The notes beneath the pieces are model-generated. The model worked only from the letters and a program-made list of their open reading frames with translations, was not told the origin of the DNA and ran no database searches. The translations under genes and the position numbers were made by a program. 64,000 bases of DNA from JAUNSR01 sp036655355 (GTDB lineage Bacteria; Bacteroidota; Bacteroidia; Bacteroidales; JAUNSR01): NCBI GenBank assembly GCA_036655355.1, contig JAVVQG010000007.1:139074-203073 (forward strand), in the 5' to 3' direction. Below, in pieces: positions 1 to 8,571 of the stretch (position 1 is its first letter; every line of letters begins with the position of its first letter).

Positions 1-10
1 ATGTTTCAAA

Positions 11-68
11 GATCGGCCCCTCTCAATAACAGGAAAAGATTTTCTGTGAGAGGAGCCGATCTTTTTTT
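11..68 (+). terminator. Intrinsic terminator of an upstream plus-strand gene
   Basis: Arms at 11-25 and 47-61 pair over 15 bases with one mismatch and are followed by a run of seven T. It closes a gene lying to the left of the window. Confidence 0.8.
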
Positions 69-138
69 ATTCCGGAAAGCGATTTTAACATGTATGATGA
101 TTCCTTGAGAGTTTTTTTAGCTTATCTACACGTCCCGG

Positions 139-170
139 TTGGGGAGTTCTTTTCGAATTGATTACTTTTG
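139..170 (+). promoter_or_regulatory. Bacteroidota-type promoter of the NhaC gene
   Basis: TACTTTTG at 163-170 matches the TAnnTTTG -7 consensus. A TTG at 139-141 lies 21 bases upstream, within the usual -33 spacing. The leader would be about 65 nt. Reporter or 5'-end data are not available. Confidence 0.5.
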
Positions 171-240
171 CAATCCTTTGCAGCCTTTTCTATAACAATT
201 CAGAATAAATGAGCTGCGTAATCTTTGAAATATTTAGTGA

Positions 241-1530
241 ATGAACAAACAAATTAAGCCCAACGTGTGGGCTCTATTACCCTTGGCCGTCTTTCTAGCG
301 GTTTATTTAGTGACTTCTATCATTGTGGGTGACTTTTACAAAGTACCTATTACCGTAGCATTTGTAATCTCTTCGATTGTATCGCTTATCATCGCGAAAG
401 GCAATCTGAATGAGCGTATCGAGCATTTTTCAAAAGGAGCAGCAAATCCGAACATCATGCTTATGGTGTGGATTTTCATCCTGGCGGGAGCTTTTGCGCA
501 AACTGCCAAAGCAACAGGAGCGGTAGATGCCACTGTAAATCTGGCCTTGGATATTCTTCCGGATAATCTACTGATTGCCGGTATCTTCGCATCCGCTTGT
601 TTCATTTCACTCTCGGTAGGTACGTCTGTCGGCACAATTGTGGCGTTGACACCAGTGGCGATGGGTATCGCTGAAAAAGCGGGATTAGAGATCCCTTTCA
701 TGCTTGCCGTTGTGGTTGGAGGGGCATTCTTCGGAGATAACCTTTCATTCATCTCAGATACGACGATCGCCGCTACCAAAACGCAAGGCTGTGAAATGCA
801 GGATAAATTCAAAGTCAACAGCCTTATTGTGGTTCCGGTTGCCATTCTAGTTTTATTCATCTATATTTTCATGGGCATGGGAGTCGACGTTCCGACCAGC
901 GAAGTGGCCGTGGAGTGGATTAAGGTGGTACCTTATCTTTTGGTTCTCGGAACAGCAATCTACGGAATGAACGTGATGTTGGTACTTTCACTGGGAATCA
1001 TCTCTTCGGGTGTAATCGGAATGGCTACAGGTAGTCTTGATTTCTTCGGTTGGTTCGGTGCTATGGGACAAGGTATTGTCGGAATGGGCGAGTTGTCTAT
1101 TATCACCTTGCTTGCGGGAGGTATGTTGGAGATGATTCGTCGCGGTGGCGGTATCCAATTCATCATTGACAAACTAACGAGAAAGGTAAATTCGAAAAAG
1201 GCAGCTGAGTTAAGCATTGCGGGACTCGTGAGCTTCGCAAACCTGTGTACTGCCAATAATACGATTGCCGTTATCACAATTGGTCCGATTGCGAAAGACA
1301 TTGCAGACAGATTCGGAATTGATCCACGTAAATCTGCCAGCTTATTGGATACGTTCTCTTGCTTCGTTCAAGGAATCATCCCTTATGGTGCACAGTTATT
1401 GATTGCATCGGGATTAGCCGGCATCTCACCGCTATCCATCATCCAATACTTGTATTATCCTTTCTTGATGGGAATTGCGGCGCTATTGGCGATCTTGTTC
1501 CGTTATCCGCGAAAATATTCTAATGAATGA
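241..1530 (+). CDS. nhaC: NhaC-family Na+/H+ antiporter
   Basis: The 429-residue protein is an inner-membrane secondary transporter with about eleven hydrophobic segments. It carries the family signature around residues 166-183 (GDNLSFISDTTIAATKTQ), a conserved stretch of NhaC-type antiporters. Members exchange Na+ for protons, sometimes coupled to malate/lactate exchange, so the exact substrate cannot be read here. It is a single-gene unit with its own promoter and a strong terminator at 1561-1618. The ATG at 241 has no Shine-Dalgarno sequence, which is normal in Bacteroidota. Confidence 0.85.
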   Translation: MNKQIKPNVWALLPLAVFLAVYLVTSIIVGDFYKVPITVAFVISSIVSLIIAKGNLNERIEHFSKGAANPNIMLMVWIFILAGAFAQTAKATGAVDATVNLALDILPDNLLIAGIFASACFISLSVGTSVGTIVALTPVAMGIAEKAGLEIPFMLAVVVGGAFFGDNLSFISDTTIAATKTQGCEMQDKFKVNSLIVVPVAILVLFIYIFMGMGVDVPTSEVAVEWIKVVPYLLVLGTAIYGMNVMLVLSLGIISSGVIGMATGSLDFFGWFGAMGQGIVGMGELSIITLLAGGMLEMIRRGGGIQFIIDKLTRKVNSKKAAELSIAGLVSFANLCTANNTIAVITIGPIAKDIADRFGIDPRKSASLLDTFSCFVQGIIPYGAQLLIASGLAGISPLSIIQYLYYPFLMGIAALLAILFRYPRKYSNE

Positions 1531-1560
1531 GTTAACTCAAGAACAGAGCTAAAACTCGAT

Positions 1561-1618
1561 AAAAAGGAGGTTGTCTAGATTTTGAAGTGCACTTCAATTT
1601 TTAGACAACCTCCTTTTT
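1561..1618. terminator. Long bidirectional terminator with a nested palindrome
   Basis: Arms at 1561-1577 and 1602-1618 form a perfect 17-bp inverted repeat with A5 on one side and T5 on the other. The loop itself contains a perfect 16-bp palindrome, TTGAAGTGCACTTCAA, at 1582-1597. It ends the NhaC transcript. Confidence 0.8.
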
Positions 1619-1623
1619 AATAT

Positions 1624-1631
1624 TATCTTTG
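1624..1631 (+). promoter_or_regulatory. -7 element for the methyltransferase gene
   Basis: TATCTTTG matches TAnnTTTG exactly and lies 40 bases before the ATG at 1672, immediately after the preceding terminator. No clear -33 element was found. Confidence 0.5.
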
Positions 1632-1671
1632 CAAAACGGCAAATTACCCTCAACCGTAAAACCAATTAATT

Positions 1672-2862
1672 ATGCACTTGACATCCGATGACATCCGATT
1701 TATTCAGAAACACCTGAATGACGACACCAATAAATTAATTCTTGCCGCTTCCAAATTCCCAAATCTAGATATACCCTTTCTGGCAGATCAAATTTTGGCA
1801 AGAAAACAGATCAAATCGAAGCTTCCGTATTGGTACGGTGAGGAATCTCTGATTTTCCCCTCCCGCATCGCAGCGGAACAATGCTCTTCTGAATCAACAG
1901 CCGAATACAAGCAACGCTTGGTAAAAGGAAAGGTGGTATGCGACCTGACCGGTGGTTTAGGTGTGGACTCTTATTATCTATCGAAACAAACCGTAAAATC
2001 GTATTATATTGAGCGATTTGAGAATTATTGCGATGCAGCACGGAATAACTTTGCAGTTTTGGGCGCAAATCACATTGAAGTATTGCAGGGAGATAGCCGT
2101 GAGATACTTCCCTCTTTAGACGCTATCGATACGATCTATGTGGATCCGGCTCGTAGAAGCGATGTGAATAAACGGTTATTCGCGTTGGAGGATTGCGAAC
2201 CCAACATCCTGGCGATGAAAGAGTCTTTACTTACGAAAGCAAAACGACTTATCATCAAAATCTCACCAATGGCTGACGTCAGACTTACGATGGAACTACT
2301 TCCGGAAACAACAGAAGTACATGTGATATCGGTAAAAAACGAATGCAAGGAACTGCTCTTTGTATTGGATGCAGAAAAAGTGAAGGATGATCCGGTACAA
2401 CTTTTTTGCATCAACTTCAACACATCAGGTGAAGAGGAATCGTTCAGCTTTACACGCGCTCAAGAGAATGATGCAAATCCCGCTTATGCGACTGGAATCA
2501 AAAGCTATTTATATGAACCGAATGCATCGGTACTTAAAGCGGGAGCTTTCAAACGGATTGCCACACATTTCGGCATTGAAAAATTGCAGATAAACAGCCA
2601 CCTCTATACTTCAGATGAATTAATTATGGATTTTCCGGGACGTATCTTTAAAACGGAAGAAACATTTGATTTCGCATCTAAAAATATTAAAAAGCTAAAC
2701 AAATCAATACCCAAAGCAAACATCACGGTTCGCAATTTTCCGCTCAGCGTAGAGGATATCCGGAAAAAGACGGGGATTAAAGAGGGGGGAGAAATCTACC
2801 TCTTCGCCACTACACTCGGTAAAGATCTGAAGGTGCTGGTGAAAGGCTCGAAGTGTAAATAA
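1672..2862 (+). CDS. Class I SAM-dependent methyltransferase with THUMP-like C-terminus (PG_1098 type)
   Basis: The 396-residue protein has a Rossmann SAM-binding motif DLTGGLGVDS at residues 91-100 and VDPARR at about 157-162. The second motif occupies the place of the catalytic motif IV of RNA/DNA methyltransferases. The C-terminal part (about 240-396) resembles the ferredoxin-like and THUMP-like domains described for the Porphyromonas gingivalis PG_1098 family. THUMP domains bind structured RNA, so an rRNA or tRNA methyltransferase is the likely role, but the modified base is unknown. It is transcribed alone or with the S46 peptidase that starts 58 bases later, which also has its own -7 element. 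Confidence 0.75.
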   Translation: MHLTSDDIRFIQKHLNDDTNKLILAASKFPNLDIPFLADQILARKQIKSKLPYWYGEESLIFPSRIAAEQCSSESTAEYKQRLVKGKVVCDLTGGLGVDSYYLSKQTVKSYYIERFENYCDAARNNFAVLGANHIEVLQGDSREILPSLDAIDTIYVDPARRSDVNKRLFALEDCEPNILAMKESLLTKAKRLIIKISPMADVRLTMELLPETTEVHVISVKNECKELLFVLDAEKVKDDPVQLFCINFNTSGEEESFSFTRAQENDANPAYATGIKSYLYEPNASVLKAGAFKRIATHFGIEKLQINSHLYTSDELIMDFPGRIFKTEETFDFASKNIKKLNKSIPKANITVRNFPLSVEDIRKKTGIKEGGEIYLFATTLGKDLKVLVKGSKCK

Positions 2863-2886
2863 ATTATCTTTTTTGATTAAAAATTA

Positions 2887-2894
2887 TATCTTTG
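2887..2894 (+). promoter_or_regulatory. -7 element for the S46 peptidase gene
   Basis: TATCTTTG matches TAnnTTTG and sits 26 bases before the ATG at 2921. It falls inside any N-terminal extension from 2873, which argues for the 2921 start. Confidence 0.5.
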
Positions 2895-2920
2895 TTCAAA
2901 ACACTACATCTATTAATATA

Positions 2921-5086
2921 ATGAGAGTAAAAAAATTGATTTTACCTCTATTTGCTGCTGCGTTCCTTTCGGAAGCAAAAGCAGATGAAGGTATGTGGTT
3001 ACTTCCCCTGTTGAATCAACAGAATGCGGGAATGATGAAAGAAAGAGGTTTGGAAATGGATGTGACGGATATCTACAATCCTGATTCCATCTCTTTAAAA
3101 GATGCTGTGGTACAATTCGGTCGTGGCTGTACGGGTGAGGTAATCTCTCCAGAGGGACTGGTGTTGACGAATCATCACTGCGGATACGGTTACATCCAGA
3201 ATCACAGTTCTCTTGAACATGACTATCTTGAAAATGGATTCTGGGCGGCTAATCGTCAGGAGGAATTACCGAATGACGGACTTACCGTTACTTTTATTGA
3301 TGCCATTGACGATGTGACAGCGTATGTTCAAGATGCACTTGCAAACGATAAGAATAAAGGCGAATTGGATTTTCTATCTCCCGCATACTTGAATAAGTTG
3401 GCTGTTGAAAAGAAAACGCGCCGTTTTTTAGATGAGAATCCGGGAATAGAAGTGGAGATCAAGCCTTTCTACGGAGGCAATAAATATTATATGTTTACCA
3501 AAAAGGTTTACTCCGATATTCGTCTGGTCGGCACCCCTCCTTCTGCTGTTGGTAAGTTCGGAGCAGATACAGACAATTGGATGTGGCCTCGTCATACCGG
3601 AGATTTCTCTATTTTCCGAATCTATGCGGATAAAGAGGGTAAACCCGCACCATACTCAAAAGAGAATGAACCCCTTAAAGTGAAAAAATATTTCAACATC
3701 TCGTTGAAAGGGATACAAGCCGACGATTTCGCCATGGTGATGGGCTTCCCCGGAAGAACCAACCATTTCTACACCCCTGCCGAAGTGGTGGAAAGACGTG
3801 ATCTGGAAAATGACGTTCGTGTAAAAGTTCGTGACATCCGTCAGAACATCATGTTGGATGCCATGTTAAAGAATCCGGCTACAAAGATCCGCTATGCCAG
3901 CAAGTATGCCTCTTCTACGAACTCCTATAAAAGTTCGAAAGGAATGAACCGCATGATCGGCATGCAGGATTTGGTTGGACTGAAGGAGCAGGAACAAGCG
4001 GCACTTCTTTCTTATGCACGTACCAATAACAAACCGGAATACATTTCCGCAGTTGATTCTATCCAAAAAATCGTAGCAGAGCGTGCTAATCTGAAGTTCA
4101 GAAGGATGATGCTTCAAGAAACATTCTTCACAGGGATTGAATTCACTTCGGTTCCGACAAATACGGCTTCCTTGGAACTTGCTCTCGAGAAGAAAGATAA
4201 GGCTGCAATCATACAGGAGAGTGAGAAACTTCAGAATTCATTCAATAATTGGGCCGACAAGAACTACGAAGCGGAATTGGATCAAAAAATCGCGATCGCT
4301 CTGATTAAATATTATCAGGAACAGGTTCCGGCACAAGAACGACCCGCTATCTTTACGGTAATTGATAAATCGTATAAAGGAGATGCAGCTGCTTTCATCA
4401 CAGACGCATTCTCAACTTCGATTTACGGTTCGGCTGCGAATTTTGAACGCTTTAAGGCGAAACCTACGCTAAAAAAACTAACCGGTGATCCGCTTATCCT
4501 TTTCGCAAAATCAATTCGTGAAGAGCGCGCACAGCTTGATAAAGCGCTCAAAACCATGGATGAGAATTTTGCTATCGCTCACAAAAGCTATGTGAAAGGG
4601 TTAATGGAGATCAATGGTGACAATCCGATGTACCCGGATGCGAACCTGACGCTTCGTCTTACCTATGGTAATGTAAAATCTTTAAATGCTGCGGATGCGG
4701 TTACTTATGATTATTACACTTCAATGGATGGTATCATGGAAAAAGAGGATGCTTCCAACTGGGAATTCGTGGTTCCGGAGAAACTCAAGACATTATATCA
4801 TGCAAAAGATTTCGGTGATTACGCGATGAACAACGGGAAGATGCCTGTTTGCTTTGTTGCCAACACCCACACGACAGGAGGGAATTCCGGCAGTCCGGTG
4901 ATCAATGCGAGCGGAGAGCTGATCGGTACCGGCTTCGACCGAAATTGGGAAGGCATTAGCGGAGATATCCAATATCAGCCCCGATTCCAGCGTACCTTGT
5001 GTGTGGATATCCGTTATACACTTTTCATCATTGAGAAATATGCGGGTGCGAAACACCTCATCGAAGAGATGACAATTATCCGATAA
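2921..5086 (+). CDS. S46-family dipeptidyl-peptidase, DPP11-like
   Basis: The 721-residue protein starts with a Sec signal peptide (MRKKL-like, ending near AKA-DEG), so it acts in the periplasm. There S46 enzymes trim dipeptides from extracellularly generated oligopeptides for amino-acid catabolism. The chymotrypsin-like triad is visible as His85 (TNHHCGYG), Asp228 (RHTGDF) and Ser656 (GGNSGSPV). The residue after the FD of LIGTGFDRNW is Arg674. In the family this position is Gly in DPP7 and Arg in the Asp/Glu-specific DPP11, so acidic-residue preference is inferred. The start at 2921 was chosen over 2873 because it begins the signal peptide and lies after the promoter. A terminator follows at 5117. 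Confidence 0.85.
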   Translation: MRVKKLILPLFAAAFLSEAKADEGMWLLPLLNQQNAGMMKERGLEMDVTDIYNPDSISLKDAVVQFGRGCTGEVISPEGLVLTNHHCGYGYIQNHSSLEHDYLENGFWAANRQEELPNDGLTVTFIDAIDDVTAYVQDALANDKNKGELDFLSPAYLNKLAVEKKTRRFLDENPGIEVEIKPFYGGNKYYMFTKKVYSDIRLVGTPPSAVGKFGADTDNWMWPRHTGDFSIFRIYADKEGKPAPYSKENEPLKVKKYFNISLKGIQADDFAMVMGFPGRTNHFYTPAEVVERRDLENDVRVKVRDIRQNIMLDAMLKNPATKIRYASKYASSTNSYKSSKGMNRMIGMQDLVGLKEQEQAALLSYARTNNKPEYISAVDSIQKIVAERANLKFRRMMLQETFFTGIEFTSVPTNTASLELALEKKDKAAIIQESEKLQNSFNNWADKNYEAELDQKIAIALIKYYQEQVPAQERPAIFTVIDKSYKGDAAAFITDAFSTSIYGSAANFERFKAKPTLKKLTGDPLILFAKSIREERAQLDKALKTMDENFAIAHKSYVKGLMEINGDNPMYPDANLTLRLTYGNVKSLNAADAVTYDYYTSMDGIMEKEDASNWEFVVPEKLKTLYHAKDFGDYAMNNGKMPVCFVANTHTTGGNSGSPVINASGELIGTGFDRNWEGISGDIQYQPRFQRTLCVDIRYTLFIIEKYAGAKHLIEEMTIIR

Positions 5087-5116
5087 CCAAGTATTGACTT
5101 TCAATATATAACGACG

Positions 5117-5161
5117 AATCCCCCGATTCTACCCTTTACAGGGGGTACGAATCGGGGGATT
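5117..5161. terminator. Bidirectional terminator between convergent genes
   Basis: AATCCCCCGATTC at 5117-5129 pairs perfectly with 5149-5161. It lies between the convergent S46 peptidase and threonine aldolase genes and can serve both. Confidence 0.7.
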
Positions 5162-5163
5162 TG

Positions 5164-6192
5164 TTATTTTACGGCTGCCACTTGTTTGACACAGGCGATA
5201 AAACCTTCAATATCTGCTTCTGTGGTATCAAAAGAGGTTACTAATCTGATCTCATTGAGATCCTCCTTCCAAAAATAGAAAAAATAACTTTTTAGTAATT
5301 CGTCAATCCACTCTCGTGGCATTTGTAGGAAGAGGGCATTCGTTTCAGGCTTTTGAGTAAACTTCACCTGGGAAAACTTCGATAACTCCATATATAAGGT
5401 AGCCGCCATCTTATTGGCATGTTTCGCATTTCGAAGCCATAGGTCATTTTCAAAATAGGCCGTGAACTGGCAACTAAGGAATCGCATCTTCGATGCAAGC
5501 TGTGCTGATTGTTTGCGAATGTAACGGGCTTCCTCCTTTAAGGAAGGATTTAAGATTACCACACATTCGCCAATCATCAAACCATTCTTTGTTCCTCCGA
5601 AACTTACGACATCAATTCCGCAATCCGTAGTCATTTCTTTCAACGAAACACCAAGATAAGCGGCAGCATTTGCGATTCGTGCACCATCCATATGCACATA
5701 CATCCCGTATTCACGAGCTAAAGCTGTGATGGCTTTCAATTCGTCTAACGTATATACGGTGCCTAGTTCGGTACATTGTGACAAATAGATTGCTTTGGGC
5801 TGTGAATGATGGTGATCTCCGAAACCTTTCAGATAGGGTTTAATCAGCTCCGGTGTCAACTTGCCGTCGGGTGCATCGATCGGACGAATCTGCGAACCGG
5901 TCATCTTGCACGGAGCTCCACATTCATCAACATAGATATGCGCTGTTTCGGCACAAATAATACTGTGATACGATCGGGTAAGAATCTGCAATGCAACGGC
6001 ATTTGCACCGGTTCCGTTAAATACGAAAAGCGTTTCTACCTCATCACCAAACTGTTCTTTGAAATTTACTTCGGCTTGGCGAGTCCAACAATCATCGCCG
6101 TACCCGAAAGCGTGTTCATGATTTGCATTTGTAATTGCGGCAAGAACGGAAGGATGAATTCCTGAATTATTATCAGATGCGAAACTTCTCAT
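5164..6192 (-). CDS. ltaE: Low-specificity threonine aldolase
   Basis: The 342-residue protein is a fold-type I PLP enzyme of the beta-eliminating lyase/threonine aldolase family. It cleaves L-threonine or L-allo-threonine to glycine and acetaldehyde in the cytoplasm. Key positions are the PLP-binding lysine K202 in SFGGTKNG, Asp169 in HMDGAR, and the N-terminal FASDNNSGIHP segment typical of these enzymes. Length agrees with the family (about 340). It is a single-gene unit reading toward the S46 peptidase gene. A -7 element (TAAGTTTG) lies 28 bases upstream. Stereospecificity cannot be judged from sequence. Confidence 0.85.
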   Translation of the reverse strand: MRSFASDNNSGIHPSVLAAITNANHEHAFGYGDDCWTRQAEVNFKEQFGDEVETLFVFNGTGANAVALQILTRSYHSIICAETAHIYVDECGAPCKMTGSQIRPIDAPDGKLTPELIKPYLKGFGDHHHSQPKAIYLSQCTELGTVYTLDELKAITALAREYGMYVHMDGARIANAAAYLGVSLKEMTTDCGIDVVSFGGTKNGLMIGECVVILNPSLKEEARYIRKQSAQLASKMRFLSCQFTAYFENDLWLRNAKHANKMAATLYMELSKFSQVKFTQKPETNALFLQMPREWIDELLKSYFFYFWKEDLNEIRLVTSFDTTEADIEGFIACVKQVAAVK

Positions 6193-6219
6193 TGAAATAG
6201 AATTTAATTAGGATTTTTG

Positions 6220-6227
6220 CAAACTTA
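6220..6227 (-). promoter_or_regulatory. -7 element for the threonine aldolase gene
   Basis: On the minus strand this reads TAAGTTTG, an exact TAnnTTTG match, 28 bases before the start codon. Confidence 0.5.
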
Positions 6228-6351
6228 CACCCTTTCCTTCAAACAACAATCCCTTTTATTCCTTAATTTACTCATCCTTCCACCCCTTTTTATTGTTATA
6301 ATAGAGACCGAAACATCTTAACTCACCTGTTGAAAAATAGACGATACACAA

Positions 6352-8367
6352 ATGAGATTTTATCTATACCTTCCAATCCTTTGCTTTCTTCTTTATTTGT
6401 CGGCTTCTCCGATAAAAAGGGAGCAACAGAATCATACGCCGTTACAGGATTCTACATTCATCTTAATCAATGAGACTGATTTCCCCTCCTTCCTAAACAG
6501 CTATTCGAAGATATTTTTGAATGCGCTCTCTATGGAAACATCTCTATGCTCGATTCCTCCGGGTTGGGAACCTTCTAAAGAACTCATGTCGCGGTATTGC
6601 ATCCGGAAGCTTAACGATTCTCTAACCTATTTCGCAGGATTCATCGACATTGACAAAGATGCCGATCTAAAAAAGTTCAGGAAGTTGGGAATCGAATTTC
6701 ACGAGGAAGATTACCCCTCCTCCATGGTATGCATACCGCTCAACTCTTTGTGTGAGTTTCTAAGATTAAAAGGAATTTTGCGATTCGAAATTACACGTAA
6801 AGCAAAGAATTTGCTGGATGTGGCTCGTCCCGCCGTTAATGCCCAGGTTTTATTCTCAAGCGAAGAGTTACGTTCTAAATATAACGGTGCGGGAATCGTC
6901 ATCGGAATTGTAGATTATGGTTTTGATTACAATCATCCTGATTTCTATGATGCGGATGGTCAGTTTTCACGGATTAAAAGGGTTTGGGAACAGGCTAATT
7001 CGAAAGGTATTCCTCCCGTGGGATTCAAATATGGAACCGAATTCTCCTCTCCCCAGGAAATTAGTGCGGCCATGACGGATACCGAAACGGAAACCCACGG
7101 GACACACGTTGCCGGGATTGCAGCAGGAAGCGGCTCCGGTACCGATTTTTACGGATTAGCGTCTGCTGCTGAGTTGGTATTCGTCTCTACTACCCGAACA
7201 GACGGCGCCATTGCGGACGGACTTAAATACGTATTGGATTATGCTCGCAAAGTAAATAAGCCCTGTGTTGTAAATTTCAGTATCGGCTCACAGACAGGCC
7301 CCCACGATGGCACTTCCTCTTTTGACCGTCTCTGTGACAGACGTGCTGCCAAAGGGATTCTTTTTGCCGGGGCCGTTGGTAATAATGGTTTGACCGATAT
7401 CTATATATCAAAAAAGTTTACAGGAGATGCGGCGGATACGATTGTTTATACCGGTGTGGTCATGCCGGATGAATCGATTGATGTAATTGCTGATTTCTGG
7501 GCTTCACCGGAATCGGTGTTCGGAATCGGGGTGAATCTAGTGGATACCCTTACGGGAAAAACGGTTGCAAATTCACCTCTTTTCTATTCAGGAGGTGTAA
7601 AAGGAAATGTTCGGTCTTACAACCTACACTACGGGGAAGCGGTCTATGTTATTCAGATTGCCTCGGATATCTCCCCTTTCAATAATAAACCCAATGAATT
7701 GGTACAGATTTCCAAGATAACAACACTTCCGAATATAATACCGGTAATAGCGATCAGCAGTTCAAAAGAGGGGTTTGTGGAAGGATGGTGCTCCTATGGG
7801 GTATTCTCCGCTGTGGGACTTCCATATCCTTATATGAACGGCAACACTTCGCATACGGTAAATGAGATCGGAGGTACCGGGAACAGTATCATTTCGGCCG
7901 GTGCATTCTGTACCAAAAACGTTTGGACTGCATATGATAATGAAGAGTATCATTATGCACCTACCGCCATTTTAGGTGATATCGCCGACTTTTCATCCAG
8001 AGGACCAACTGCTGACGGTCGAATCAAGCCGGATATCAGTTGTCCCGGATATGGTGTGGTATCTGCGTTCAACCGCTATTTTGACGGCGTCTATCCCCCT
8101 AACTACTACAAAGTAAAACCGGTAAATTTTCAAGGAAACACCTTTTATTATGGTATATTGCAGGGCACTTCGGAAGCCTCTCCGATTGTAGCCGGTGCAT
8201 TGGCGCTATGGCTTCAGCAGAATCCGGAATTAGATATCGGAGTTGTCAAAAAGATCATCCAAAGCAGTGCAACACCGGGGGGCACGATGCCTTTACCCAA
8301 TAACGAATGGGGCTGGGGGATTTTGAATACGGCTTCAGGAATACAGTCTGAATATCTTTCTCCTTAA
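6352..8367 (+). CDS. Secreted subtilisin-like S8 serine protease
   Basis: The 671-residue protein begins with a signal peptide (hydrophobic residues 5-18). It carries the subtilase triad: Asp188 in GIVDYGFDYNHPDF, His249 in THGTHVAGIAAG and Ser607 in QGTSEASPIVAG. The long insertion between His and Ser (about 350 residues) is common in Bacteroidota S8 proteases. No C-terminal type IX secretion domain is evident, so a periplasmic or outer-membrane-exposed location is inferred. The substrate is unknown. It is divergent from the threonine aldolase gene. No TAnnTTTG element was found in its short upstream region; a TATAAT-like stretch is present but unconvincing. Confidence 0.85.
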   Translation: MRFYLYLPILCFLLYLSASPIKREQQNHTPLQDSTFILINETDFPSFLNSYSKIFLNALSMETSLCSIPPGWEPSKELMSRYCIRKLNDSLTYFAGFIDIDKDADLKKFRKLGIEFHEEDYPSSMVCIPLNSLCEFLRLKGILRFEITRKAKNLLDVARPAVNAQVLFSSEELRSKYNGAGIVIGIVDYGFDYNHPDFYDADGQFSRIKRVWEQANSKGIPPVGFKYGTEFSSPQEISAAMTDTETETHGTHVAGIAAGSGSGTDFYGLASAAELVFVSTTRTDGAIADGLKYVLDYARKVNKPCVVNFSIGSQTGPHDGTSSFDRLCDRRAAKGILFAGAVGNNGLTDIYISKKFTGDAADTIVYTGVVMPDESIDVIADFWASPESVFGIGVNLVDTLTGKTVANSPLFYSGGVKGNVRSYNLHYGEAVYVIQIASDISPFNNKPNELVQISKITTLPNIIPVIAISSSKEGFVEGWCSYGVFSAVGLPYPYMNGNTSHTVNEIGGTGNSIISAGAFCTKNVWTAYDNEEYHYAPTAILGDIADFSSRGPTADGRIKPDISCPGYGVVSAFNRYFDGVYPPNYYKVKPVNFQGNTFYYGILQGTSEASPIVAGALALWLQQNPELDIGVVKKIIQSSATPGGTMPLPNNEWGWGILNTASGIQSEYLSP

Positions 8368-8375
8368 CACTCCCC

Positions 8376-8415
8376 TTTTTCCAAAAGGTTCCTTTGATTT
8401 TTCCAAAAGGTTCCT
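8376..8415 (+). repeat. Two tandem copies of an 18-bp sequence
   Basis: TTTTTCCAAAAGGTTCCT occurs at 8376-8393 and again at 8398-8415, a 22-base period. It lies just after the stop codon of the S8 protease gene and before a terminator. Its role is unknown. Confidence 0.7.
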
Positions 8416-8508
8416 GCATAAATGCTTCTTCAGTACTCTGAAGCACGCTATTCTTCCGATTACCTCTCCTTCAAAGAATACTGCTTTGATGCAAACATAG
8501 AAAAAAAC

Positions 8509-8551
8509 AAAGAGGCTGTCTGAAAACAAATTGTTCTCAGACAGCCTCTTT
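8509..8551. terminator. Bidirectional terminator between S8 protease and proS
   Basis: AAAGAGGCTGTCTGA at 8509-8523 pairs perfectly with 8537-8551. It is A-rich on one side and T-rich on the other, and lies between two convergent genes. Confidence 0.8.
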
Positions 8552-8571
8552 TTACACCTATCTTATATCGA

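Noticed and set aside
336..860. Long minus-strand reading frame inside the NhaC gene
   Set aside because: It is a shadow of the plus-strand gene; it has no promoter, no recognisable domain and unusual composition.
6193..6351. TATAAT-like stretch before the S8 protease gene
   Set aside because: The phylum does not use this consensus, and no TTGACA-like partner is present at a suitable distance.
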